Shown piece after piece: positions 30,501 to 38,872 of a stretch of DNA of 64,000 nucleotides; positions within the stretch are counted from its first letter, which is position 1; each line of letters starts with the position of its first letter. The stretch spans positions 1,378,157 through 1,442,156 of the forward strand of contig OZ025212.1 in the NCBI GenBank assembly GCA_964019055.1, in the 5' to 3' direction. The notes below the pieces were generated by a model. It was not told the origin of the DNA. It did not search any database and saw only the letters and a program-made list of their open reading frames with translations. A program made the translations under genes and the position numbers. This DNA is from Anthopleura xanthogrammica (lineage: Eukaryota > Cnidaria > Anthozoa > Actiniaria > Actiniidae).

Positions 30501-33500
30501 TTATCATAAAACTGGAAAATCTTGACCTTTCAAAGGTGACATTTTGTTATTAATAAGCAATAACGTACTGCCGAAACATGTCTTGTTTTGAAATAGTAGT
30601 CTTATTTCTTAAAATAAGCAATGCAATATTAGATTTTTAGAGTTAATTTTTGCATTTATATTCCAGTGGAATAAAGAAACCGAAGACAAGTTCAAAGAAG
30701 CAGTAGCAAAAGCTGTGACTGAGTACTGCGCAAACAATGACTGCGGCGTAAGGTAGGTTTCAAGATCAAGATGACGTCACAATGACGTTTTGTATGACGT
30801 CATTAGTATAATGTATTTTCATGACGTTTATCAAAAAAAATGATTATAAGATCTAGATAAACTCTTCTGACTTCTGATTGGGTGCGGTCTTCGTGGTGTA
30901 TAACACAACATATTATAGTCTCTGTAGTATATTATTCCATAGACTATACGTTTTAAAAATGCAAAATTTTAAAGTATATTGGACGAAATTAATGTTTAAT
31001 AATTAAGGGGAGTGAGCACACTTTTTGACGTAAACAAATTACAATTTTTGTTTTTTATGCAGGGATCAAAACCGCGTCATTACGTACACCGCTGACCAAG
31101 TTCATCTCGTCCCTGACTTCTCGAAAAATAACCCAAATTCTTTAGCATTCTACGTCAACTACCCTCCTAGTGTTGCTCAGCCAGGGAAGACTACAATACA
31201 CAGAGATACTTTGGTCAAGATCATTCAAGCTCGTAAAAACGATATTGGGAAATCCCTCAATACGAAAATTACCGACGTACGACCTTATAAGGAACCAGCT
31301 CCAGGACCAAAAGAGACTGATTATCTGCCAATCATCATTGGGTCTGCTATTGGATTGGTTGTACTTCTGTTACTTATAATTTTGGCATTGTGGTAAGTAA
31401 TGTGCTTGCTTAAGAAATAGTGGATACAATTTCAGAACGGCTTGATCTGGATTGAAATTTCTGATTAATAACGGAATTCTCTTAATGAATGGCCCGGTCA
31501 GTCCGGCCAGTTCCGACTATTGGAAAGCGCCGAGGTTTTAGTATTATTGAGAATATTGTCATACTCACTCGACCAATCAGCAATCAGTATTTCAATGCTC
31601 TATATCCCAGAGAGAAACTTAGGTGTCAAGTGGTAGGGACCTTGAAGCACAGGGAAAATAGGGGGTTATTAATTAGTATTCTCTAAGTTATACACTAGTA
31701 TTGTCTTACTAATAAGGCCTTCTACTATTCAAAACCGTGAATATCAAGAGGCGCTTGTCGACTCTAATGACGTCGGCGATAATTTATTCTGAATCGGTGA
31801 ATTTACTAAATCACGAACTACTAACTTTGAATCTTCAAATTTCTATGACAACCTTTTTCCAAGTAGGTGTATATATTTCTTTGACACTTGTATTTTGCAA
31901 ATAAACCGAAACAAACAGATACTCTTCGTCAAATGTAGCGATGTAATTTTTACGATATTTGGCTCAATTATACAAGAAACGAATTGCATCGTCCCTTTTC
32001 CGCCCTGATCGAAATATCAACTTTTGGAGGCATTTCTGTGATTTCTTTGAGTCGATTCTGGATCACGTCTTAATAATAAACTTTATAAATGTGTCAGAAA
32101 TTCCTAGCTTGCACTCAGTGCAAGCTAATTGGGACACCAATATTCAGCATTTAAGCGGCAAATATTCGCGTTCTTCGACGTATTACTATTTTAGATAAGT
32201 TTTGGTTTCTTACCGGCGTATAAACATGGCATTGGAGTAGAATTTTGGACACTGTTATGGACATACTACGGTCTTTTTCATTCGCTCTTACATCTAGTCA
32301 AACTGTAATTCGAAATAAATATATATTAACATTTTATCAGACATGCTTTATAATTAAGCAAAACTCAAATAGCGTGGTGTTTTCTTTTTTTCAAAACTGG
32401 TACTTACAATTTTGTCTTGAAATTATAATGAAGCTTGTCGACAGAAACCTTAGCCGCTTGTCATGGTCTCTTCATGTTACAACGTACTGGGTATGCAAAT
32501 TCTTGATTAAAATTCTTAAGTCTCGGGGGACAGCAGATCATCACATATTCTTACTGCGATTCTCAATATTCTGCGAACTCAGACATTTCAACGGCTTGCT
32601 ATGAAATTGGTTTTTCACTGTCGTCAATCAAAACTAATCAGTCAGTATAGTACCTTTTATATTTTTGACTGGCGCCAGCGAAAAACCAAATTCCAACGGG
32701 AAACTCGCAACTACCGAGTTCGCAGAATATTGGGAATCGCAGTAATGAACAGAACACGCCATTTCATTTCTTTTATTTCAAAGCTAACAAAATATGACAT
32801 TGTCGTATAATACTTTTATTATTTAGATTTATTTTCTCTTGGGAGAAGAACAAAAAAACGTAGGAATTAAACAAATGCATACAAACAATGGTCTTGTGAG
32901 TAAGACTATATTCTAAATCGGTTAGAGAATAAACACTCGTGCTTTATGGGATTTAAAGCTCCTCGCAATGATGCATTTATTCTCTAACTCTTACTTAGTA
33001 TTATTTATTTTATTAAAAGAACACAGCTTTTTCATGAGCGCTTATTCAGTCCTAACTCAAACTTCATTGGTTGCATGATCCGTTTCTTTTAATGTCAATT
33101 CTCTTTCTTGACGTCATCAATGGATTTCTTCCATTGTGTTTGTCATCCAAGATGGCGAAACATAATCACGTGATCCAGGTTTCTATATGTGCTTTTGACC
33201 ATCTACATCCATATGCTCTTCATACCGAGTTTATTGAATTCTTCGTTTGCACATGATTTTCAGTGAATTCTTTGCTTATATCTTCCAACATGGCGGCCAT
33301 TGCTTTTGATATTTTACTCCCTTTGGAATGATTGCAAACCAAGAATAAACTGGTGGTATAAGTGATAAAACACAGGAATTATTTCTCTTTTTCTCAGGTG
33401 GTTTCATCGACGCAGATCCAAAGTGGCCTCGGCAGACAAGGGCGAACCGCTGACAGAGAAGGAAATAGAACAGATCAAACACTTTCCTTTTGAAGAACTG

Positions 33501-33557
33501 GAAATGCAAACTGAGATTCCCAGGGTAAATCTTGAAAACCACTTATCATTCACGTGA
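18441..33557 (+). CDS. Mucin-like membrane protein, copy 1 (Thr-repeat/NIDO/AMOP/VWD/EGF/TM)
   Basis: The predicted product is a type I membrane mucin of 1844 residues with the MUC4-like order NIDO-AMOP-VWD-EGF. Similar proteins are known from coral skeletal organic matrix. The 22 exons are 18441-18510, 19598-21088, 21206-21357, 22239-22595, 23083-23183, 23476-23568, 24126-24581, 24926-25071, 25349-25570, 26154-26486, 26627-26881, 27187-27383, 27679-28030, 28121-28240, 28359-28484, 28864-28983, 29374-29496, 29950-30075, 30417-30535, 30667-30752, 31063-31392 and 33398-33557. They total 5535 nt, phases match at every junction, and the frame ends at TGA. The start is the ATG at 18441, which opens a signal peptide. 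Exon 10 has a weak acceptor (caaag). The role in biomineralisation or mucus is inferred from the family. Confidence 0.9.
18511..19597 (+). other. Intron 1 of mucin-like copy 1
   Basis: This AT-rich intron aligns along its whole length with intron 1 of copy 2 (38873-40294), apart from a 330-bp insertion in copy 2. I see no exon or RNA gene in it. Confidence 0.75.
19598..21088 (+). repeat. Thr/Pro-rich mucin repeats, copy 1 (47 units of 30 bp)
   Basis: One exon encodes the mucin (PTS) domain. It starts [17 protein letters not shown] and runs as [10 protein letters not shown] repeats: 46 full 30-bp units from 19651 to 21030 plus a first partial one, with no indel that breaks register. Changes are mostly Q/P/L at one position and a few W, R, M or V. 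The exon ends [12 protein letters not shown]. Such Thr clusters are expected to carry dense O-GalNAc glycans. The 30-bp unit has no stop in any frame, which creates large false open frames on both strands. Confidence 0.92.
21655..21885. mobile_element. Palindromic insertion in intron 3, copy 1 only
   Basis: Inverted arms (gccattaatcc ... gtgacgtcagtcactcaac at the left; gttgagtaactaacgtcac ... ggataatggcg at the right) lie in an intron of 881 bp, against 372 bp in copy 2, where the block is missing. It has no coding capacity. Confidence 0.55.
22626..22675 (+). repeat. GGGT/GGAT tetranucleotide microsatellite
   Basis: A run of (GGGT)n followed by (GGAT)n lies just inside intron 4 of copy 1, downstream of the exon ending at 22595. 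The matching site in copy 2 has a (GA)n tract instead. Confidence 0.85.
24126..25071 (+). other. AMOP domain exons 7-8, copy 1
   Basis: AMOP is a Cys-rich adhesion-associated domain found in MUC4, SUSD2 and ISM proteins. Its marks are here: CKWYAKD-like opening ([12 protein letters not shown]), [20 protein letters not shown], and the closing block [14 protein letters not shown] then [15 protein letters not shown]. Between them sits an unusual insert [14 protein letters not shown]. The exon boundary falls inside the insert region, phase 2. Copy 2 differs at scattered positions but keeps all cysteines I can align. Confidence 0.85.
24596..24880 (+). mobile_element. tRNA-derived SINE in intron 7, copy 1
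   Basis: The head looks like a Pol III promoter: an A-box-like tgcagtagtggtataatgc, and a B-box-like gggtatgattcc about 30 bp later. The body follows (ggttttcctccctctgta, aaccgtgaactgactgcatg, taatcctagaggttgtttctgg). Related copies are at 47335-47600 and 63640-63880. Both mucin-like genes have it at the same site, so it was there before they duplicated. Confidence 0.7.
25349..26881 (+). other. VWD domain and post-VWD exons 9-11, copy 1
   Basis: The VWD domain opens with [18 protein letters not shown] and runs through [50 protein letters not shown], and [20 protein letters not shown] near its end. These are the usual GDPHF and GLLGxxNGxxxDDF signatures. Exon 11 ([18 protein letters not shown] ... 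[13 protein letters not shown]) matches the region that follows VWD in MUC4-type proteins. It sits between the AMOP and EGF domains, as in that family. Confidence 0.87.
25600..25880. mobile_element. Palindromic repeat in the VWD intron, shared by both copies
   Basis: A block with many 'gttgcgacacaagttgcatgg'-like words and their inverted forms (for example ttgcaagacaagctgcagag) fills this intron. The equivalent block in copy 2 is about 48450-48735. It therefore predates the gene duplication. Confidence 0.5.
27187..27383 (+). other. Cadherin/Ig-like linker exon 12, copy 1
   Basis: The exon reads [20 protein letters not shown], then [19 protein letters not shown] and ends [11 protein letters not shown]. 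The 'DDDGDDITF' run resembles a calcium-binding strand of cadherin-like or dystroglycan-like beta domains, but 65 residues plus the start of the next exon are needed to form it. Assignment to a named family is uncertain. Confidence 0.5.
27430..27605 (+). repeat. TTC-rich polypyrimidine tract
   Basis: A low-complexity (TTC)n/(TTTTC)n tract fills most of intron 12 of copy 1. It creates lysine-rich and phenylalanine-rich false open frames. Copy 2 has a shorter version at about 50245-50390. Confidence 0.85.
29099..29205. mobile_element. Palindromic MITE, shared by both copies
   Basis: The inverted ends contain accccagagccctgtcc and ggacagggctctggggt-like sequence, with 'gcgcatgctcgac' inside each arm. 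The same element is at 52216-52328 in copy 2, so it was inserted before the duplication. Confidence 0.65.
29747..29889. mobile_element. Palindromic MITE, copy 1 only
   Basis: Its arms are gaccccttgcatgtgacgtc ... agcagctcaatttggag and the reverse complement ending gctgcaaggggtc. A second member of the family is at 36557-36690 in the spacer. Copy 2 has a different palindrome (53071-53231) near the same place. Confidence 0.65.
31393..33397 (+). other. Long last intron of copy 1
   Basis: This intron is 2005 bp, against 950 bp in copy 2. It is AT-rich and holds at least one TA-flanked MITE (32554-32742). I see no coding exon; the small open frames have no splice context and no match in copy 2. 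Confidence 0.65.
32554..32742. mobile_element. TA-flanked MITE with 29-bp inverted ends
   Basis: The ends are CTGCGATTCTCAATATTCTG at the left and its near-perfect reverse complement at the right, flanked on both sides by TA. The element is 189 bp with no open frame. A copy truncated at its right end lies at 35884-36045. TA duplication suggests Tc1/mariner-type mobilisation. Confidence 0.75.
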
Positions 33558-33955
33558 AGTGATTCGATCAATTTTTTTGACACATCGATTTTGCAATGGA
33601 TTAGTTGGCTAGTTAGAACTGGTTTCAAATAGGTATATATACCTGTGGTAATAGAATGAGAGAGAGACTGGTAGACGTATAACAAGGTAACCCCGTCGTA
33701 GCCCCGCACGTTGTTACATCAACACTTTAGGAAATTGCGATAAAAGTTTCCAAAAACATCGCGTAGTAAAGAAGCGCATTAAGTGATCACAGTTGCAGAC
33801 CTACGTACACCAGCTTATTGGAATTTCACTCGAACTACCACATAATTTAATTTCCATTTTTATCACAGCAACATATTTCAATTTCTGGTCAAAAATTATA
33901 TTTATGTTAAATTTATATGCACAATTTTATAATATAATTGCAATTACGAGCATTA

Positions 33956-33961
33956 AATAAA
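33956..33961 (+). terminator. Poly(A) signal, mucin-like copy 1
   Basis: AATAAA in the context gcattaaataaacgatatg lies about 400 bp after the stop codon. The same hexamer and context are conserved after copy 2 at 56509-56514. Confidence 0.6.
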
Positions 33962-34385
33962 CGATATGTTTAAAAAATAACTTGTACCTTAATAAATCTT
34001 TGGCCGATTGGAGTTGCGGAGTCAATTGCGGTAAAAAAAAAAAAAATTCAGAAATTTATGCACTTTGTAGATATAGATCTTAGATGGAAGTTTGTTTTGC
34101 GGCATTCAGACCTCGTTTCATTCCTTTTTCTTTGTTTCATTTGCATTCAAACAAAGAAATGATACTCAAGGGAATGACACGTGGTATGAAATGGGCAAAA
34201 CATTGTGCCCAAGGTAAAGATGTCTATTCAAGAAAAGATTTTCTGTATGTTTTATATCAAGCAACATGACTTCCTGTTCTTTCGTTATTTCCTTCTACGA
34301 ACCACCCATGCCATAATAGACAAGCTTTATACTTAGTAGTCTAGTATCTCTGGGATCATCTCGATCAGTTTTATCCATGATAAAA

Positions 34386-34470
34386 ATATGCCCTTGGCGG
34401 GACTCGAACCTACGTCTGGTATACACGCATCAAGCATTCCGCGCTACTGCTCTAAGCGCATGCTCAGGGG
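34386..34470 (-). ncRNA. tRNA-like sequence, probably not a working tRNA
   Basis: On the minus strand the T-arm reads GTAGGTTCGAGTCCCGCC with a perfect B box (plus strand 34400-34410), and an A-box-like TTAGAGCAGTAGC lies upstream. The 3' acceptor side (CAAGGGCA) has no matching 5' strand, so a cloverleaf does not close. It is best seen as a tRNA pseudogene or the source of a SINE, and it is embedded in a large inverted repeat. Confidence 0.5.
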
Positions 34471-34690
34471 ATTAAAAAGTGGGATAATATATTTTGTAAA
34501 ATATGCAGTTTTTTTGGTATATTTGACTCAAAATTCGCTTAACGGTACGTGATCTTGAATATTTAATGAAAATTGTGTTTGACAAGAAAAATACAACTAA
34601 AATATAACATGTTTTACAAAATATTATCTCACTTTTTAATCCCCTGAGCATGCGCTTAGAGCAGTAGCGCGGAATGCTTGATGCGTGTAT
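34421..34690. repeat. Inverted repeat with tRNA-like arms
   Basis: Two arms of about 80 bp (34421-34500 and 34612-34690) are reverse complements, nearly exact, separated by about 110 bp. Each arm contains the gcgcttagagcagtagcgc stretch of the tRNA-like sequence and the word ttaatcccctgagcatg. The B-box part lies only outside the left arm. Confidence 0.8.
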
Positions 34691-35082
34691 TCTAGTCTGA
34701 CGCGTTAACCACTACGTATACACCACAAGGACCGACCACGCTGGCAACGCAGCCGAGCAATGATGATATAGGGCAACCGGTGGGGATCCCAGGACGATAT
34801 TTTTCTAAGTTTGCCTTTATTATGTTTGGGACAGAAATTAAAAAAGATTTCCGACTACATGATATATTTCAACGAACTTAACATTTTAATGCAAAAGTCA
34901 ATTTAGCCCTCAATCTCAAATATCAACTTGTTAGTTTTTCTATTTTTGTAATTTTAATCAATATTCTTTATTGCTATTTCATGAGAATACTGATAAATTA
35001 AACAAAAATTTATGTAATAATTATTTAACGTATAAATAAAATCATTCATTCATTATTAATTCATTATTAATTCATTATTAAT

Positions 35083-35383
35083 TCGTTCGTTCGTTCGTTC
35101 GTTCGTTCGTTCGTTCGTTCGTTCGTTCGTTCGTTCGTTCGTTCGTTCGTTCGTTCGTTCGTTCGTTCGTTCGTTCGTTCGTTCGTTCGTTCGTTCGTTC
35201 GTTCGTTCGTTCGTTCGTTCGTTCGTTCGTTCGTTCGTTCGTTCGTTCGTTCGTTCGTTCGTTCGTTCGTTCGTTCGTTCGTTCGTTCGTTCGTTCGTTC
35301 GTTCGTTCGTTCGTTCGTTCGTTCGTTCGTTCGTTCGTTCGTTCGTTCGTTCGTTCGTTCGTTCGTTCGTTCGTTCGTTCGTT
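35083..35383. repeat. (TTCG)n microsatellite, about 75 copies
   Basis: This is an essentially pure tetranucleotide tract of about 300 bp, preceded by ATT-rich degenerate repeats (attcattattaattcatt). On the minus strand it gives a false open frame of Asn-Glu-Arg-Thr repeats. Confidence 0.97.
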
Positions 35384-35534
35384 TAATGACAAACTTTAAT
35401 AGCTATTAAACTCCTCGTGAGGCTTTTCAGAAACTTTTTAGAATAATCCAATAAGATAGACATTATAAGAATAAAGGCGTAATAAGACAACCAAGGTTAA
35501 ATAAAGAAAACTACTTCATAAATATGATGCATTA

Positions 35535-35821
35535 CAGTCAAACTAAGAAAACCATGAACACCTAAAATATGTCTGGAATGTTTATTTAGACCGTTGCTTT
35601 TAAAAAAGATGTTTCCCACCACCATGAAAAGAGTTTGTTTTGAATCCTTCTGTCGTGTATCCGTCTGTCTTGAATAGAAATCTCTAATTTCACGAGAATA
35701 AAACTAAAATATGAAGTTTGAAACTTTTAAACGGGAAAAAACTTTGCGTGACCGCGCTGTGATCAAACACATAAACTTTCCAGACATATTTTAGGTGTTC
35801 ACGGTTTTCTTAGTTTGACTG
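35535..35821. mobile_element. TA-flanked MITE, 44-bp inverted ends
   Basis: The ends begin CAGTCAAACTAAGAAAACC. The two arms agree over 44 bp with one mismatch and are flanked by TA on each side (35533-35534 and 35822-35823). The element is 287 bp and non-coding. The first bases CAGTCAAA are shared with the element at 37807-38109, so the two may use the same Tc1/mariner-type transposase. Confidence 0.8.
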
Positions 35822-35883
35822 TAAACTAATTCTAAAACAAACACAAGTTACAAATTGCTCTGAGAGTAAGTATTTCTTCATTA

Positions 35884-36045
35884 CTGCGATTCTCAATATT
35901 CTGCGAACTTAGACATTTCAACGGTTTGTTGTTAATTTGTGTTTTTCGCTGCCGTCAATCAAAACTAATCAGTCGGTACCTTTTATATTTTGGACTGTCG
36001 GTAGTGAAAAACCAAATTCCAACGGGCAACTCGCAACTACAGAGT
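35884..36045. mobile_element. Truncated MITE of the 32554 family
   Basis: It follows the 32554-32742 element from its left end (ctgcgattctcaatattctg) through the internal tcaatcaaaactaatcagtc and caaattccaacgggcaactcg words. The right inverted end breaks off after agagttc. Confidence 0.7.
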
Positions 36046-36556
36046 TCTTAATACTCTTATCTAGATTGTTCCATATATTTACAGCTCTATAATTAAAGGT
36101 GCGTTAGCCTGCAGCTGTTTTGTACAGAGGTATTTGAAGTGAGTCACGCTTACGTGTAAAACGATCGTGAACATTTGAGCGCTTGCGAAATTTGCTGCAA
36201 TGATAGCTTGGGGTGAGGTTGTTTTTAAACAAAAGCATTTATATGCCATTACTGTGTCTCTATCAACCAAAAGTTGTCTGACAGGAAGCCAGTTAAGCTG
36301 GCGGAGTTACATGATCGTATTTTCTAGAGCTCGTGACTATTTTGCTAGCAAAATTTTGTATTGACTGGAGCTTATTCATGTAAGAAGAAATAAACAGACG
36401 TATTTGACCATACTGTAGAGAAATAGAGCAGTTTACTAAAAACTAGAGAGGGTTTTTGAGTCAAAACTTGCTTTACCTCGATTAATCTGACATAACTTAG
36501 CAAAACAAGAAGATACCACTCTTGAAATGTGGCTGTCATACCTTAGGTGAGAGTAT

Positions 36557-36690
36557 AGACCCCTTGCACGTGACGTCAGAGCAGCTCAATTTGGAGGGCA
36601 AAACAAAATAATTTTAATCTCCTGAGAATTGGAACCTATTTTTTGCCCTCCAAATTGATTAAGCTGCATTCCGGCGTGCTGCAAGGGGTT
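36557..36690. mobile_element. Palindromic MITE, second copy of the 29747 family
   Basis: The arms gaccccttgcacgtgacgtc and gcgtgctgcaaggggttt flank inverted gagcagctcaatttggag and ctccaaattgattaagctgc. It is about 134 bp and non-coding. Confidence 0.65.
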
Positions 36691-36774
36691 TATAATTAGT
36701 ATAAACTAGAACAAAGGTATTCATTGAATGGGAAAGAGAACTGCTCAAAATCAATAGCATTCTCTAGTTATGGA

Positions 36775-37040
36775 GTGATATATCGCTTTATTACACATTT
36801 AGGGTCGATATCCGTGAAATAAAGCCGTGAATAAAAACCATATCAGTGAAGTGATACGATATCACTTCACGGCAAACTGTCCAATAAAATCTCGCGATAT
36901 ATAATAATATATAATCGACCCTTAATGTGTAATTAAGAGCTGATATCATTTTTATTCACTCGTTTTCCGTATCATATCGCTCACTCGCTCGCGGACTCGC
37001 TTGTTCGCGATATGACGGGAAACTCGTGAATATAAACGAT
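36775..37040. repeat. Imperfect long inverted repeat
   Basis: Arms such as cattaagggtcgatt-like and aatcgacccttaatgtgtaa, plus atatcacttcac and gtgaagtgatacgatatc, fold back on each other around 36850-36900. The strong symmetry and AT-rich character suggest an old MITE. Confidence 0.5.
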
Positions 37041-37806
37041 ATCAGACTCTAAACATGTGATAATCTCTATTTAGAAGACACTCAATCAATCAATCAATTA
37101 ATCTTTATAAGGGTTATTAAACAGATAAAGAACATTGTCTTTTTTCCAATCTGGCCCTTAGACACACACACACAATGCAACTAAACTGCTCAGCCCAGTT
37201 TTCGACAGATTTTGTTTATAATTGACATTGACATTGATGCTGATCTTGACATTGATACTGACCGCGTACTACTGAGCTGTGACAAACCGCATATTCAGTA
37301 TTTGTTATATACGGACTGACGTTGTCAACCAAATGCGACGATGGCCTCAAGATATTTTTCTATCCAACGAAAATAAACACCATACGAAATAACACGCGAA
37401 TAACAACATATTCGCGACTACGGTCTTTTATTTTGTATGCTAGTTAATTCAGGATTGCCTTACACCGTACCGGACAAATTTTCACCAGTAATACCATTTA
37501 CACGGAACTTTCTCTTTAATAAGAATTTTCGTCCGGATAGCACATTTCCGCGTAAACGGAACGTGGAAGAATTCTTCTAGTACCGTGTATAAGGCCAGCC
37601 TCAAACGAAAATAAACACGCTGGAATATAAACAGCTTGAGTTTCAGAGCGTTGTAGCACGTATTAATTAATTATTCAGTGTAAAGATAAGATTGAAAATA
37701 CAGACATCCCCCGAAGGAGTACTTGACCTTGATTCAGCACATTATCATTCGGAAATATGCTATTAACTAAAAAATTAATATTTAACCTATTAAATTAAAA
37801 ACATTA

Positions 37807-38109
37807 CAGTCAAAACGGCTCAAGCGTACCCCCTTGGCTCCATTATTGAGTTCATTATTCACTTTGAATTTTCATTAATAAATCGAAGACTCCAAACTTC
37901 ACATTCATTTCACAACTAAAATCCTAAGGGATGGCCTTTCTGGGGAGTTTTTCTACCTTGGCGTGGCAATTGTTGAAGAATCCAATCAAAACTGAAGTAG
38001 ATAATATATTTTCAAGTTTGGAGTCAGAGTGAATAATGAACTCAATATTCGAATAATGAATTCATTAACGGATTCTAGCTAGGGGGGTACGCTTGAGCCG
38101 TTTTGACTG
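37807..38109. mobile_element. TA-flanked MITE, about 28-bp inverted ends
   Basis: The ends CAGTCAAAACGGCTCAAGCG ... and the reverse complement are flanked by TA (37805-37806 and 38110-38111). Further inside, ttcattattcact and agtgaataatgaactc are also inverted, so most of the 303 bp can fold into a hairpin. It is non-coding. Confidence 0.8.
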
Positions 38110-38670
38110 TAATATTTTTTCTCGAACCCTCTTGTTAAAAGTTACCGGGACTGCCACTCGATCAAACACAAATCAGTTATAGGATTGTTCTGGTAATTTC
38201 CCTGCTAAAAGTCAACATTCATTCTTAATACATGTTCATCTAAATAAGATGTGTCTGGCTATTCTCGGAAATTATGTTGTTACCGTAGTCATCGGTATCA
38301 ATTTACAGAGAACCGTATATATTTGGCATTCTTGATATTTGATAGCAGTTTAAAGAAAAAAATGTTTGTATTTCTTTTTCTTCCGCATATGGAGTTTACA
38401 GGTTTGAAATTGTGTTTCAAAGTTAATATGAGTTGTAAGGATTTTTAAATAAAGTTTCGGTTGAAGGCGAAAGGAAGAAGAAACAAAATATACATGATAT
38501 TGATTTCGAATTATTCAAATGTATTTAAACATCTCAAAAGTTTAAAAAAGTTTTTTAAACAATCGTTTAGAATGTTGAAACCACATCAGTAAGGGTATAT
38601 TTTCCCCCGTCCTGTATAAAATAGCTTTTTTGGCTTGTTGTTGAAGCTTTTTACATCGTAATTATACTAT

Positions 38671-38789
38671 TGCCTAAAGCAGTCATGCTTCAGACAATAC
38701 ACCCACCCAAATCACCTATATCAGCAATAGCATTTCTTGGAATCATTCAAAAGCGCCCAAGTCAGCTCATGGCACGGCCGTTATGAATG
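38671..38789 (+). promoter_or_regulatory. Shared 5' flank or 5'UTR of mucin-like copy 2
   Basis: This is nearly identical to 18070-18183 and starts at the same word, tgcctaaagcagtc. Unlike copy 1 it runs directly into the start codon region without an insertion. Conservation of this short block in both copies suggests leader or promoter function, but recent duplication alone could also explain it. Confidence 0.5.
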
Positions 38790-38802
38790 AACCACTAATA
38801 AT

Positions 38803-38872
38803 ATGAAAATACTGAAAATGTCTTGGAAATCACTGGTTTTAGCCGTGATGCTGGTGATATTGTGTTCAACAG
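38803..38872 (+). other. Signal-peptide exon, mucin-like copy 2
   Basis: It begins [18 protein letters not shown] and ends CST with phase 1. Here the split codon is GTA (Val), where copy 1 has GCA (Ala), so the cleavage site context differs slightly. Confidence 0.85.

Larger units (their letters stand above)
30417..33557 (+). other. Juxtamembrane, transmembrane and cytoplasmic exons 19-22, copy 1
   Basis: Exon 19 begins with a Pro-rich linker ([16 protein letters not shown]). It leads into an SEA-like membrane-proximal region across exons 19-21 ([19 protein letters not shown] ... [15 protein letters not shown] ... [11 protein letters not shown]). Exon 21 ends with a single hydrophobic helix starting [18 protein letters not shown]. 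Exon 22 is the tail: [16 protein letters not shown] is basic next to the membrane, as expected for a cytoplasmic anchor, and the rest is acidic with [12 protein letters not shown] possible donor inside the last exon (cccagggtaaat) is absent from copy 2, so the exon is read straight to TGA. Confidence 0.85.
34300..38669. other. Transposon-rich spacer between the two mucin-like genes
   Basis: Similarity between the two duplicated segments fades at about 34300. The following 4.4 kb hold MITEs, hairpins and a microsatellite, listed separately. I found no exon with splice sites and no conserved protein motif on either strand. Confidence 0.7.

Noticed and set aside
34386..34470. A functional tRNA gene
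   Set aside because: The B box is perfect but the acceptor stem does not pair, and the sequence is part of an inverted repeat, so I list it only as tRNA-like.
35078..35392. 104-codon frame of Asn-Glu-Arg-Thr repeats on the minus strand
   Set aside because: It is a pure translation of the (TTCG)n microsatellite.
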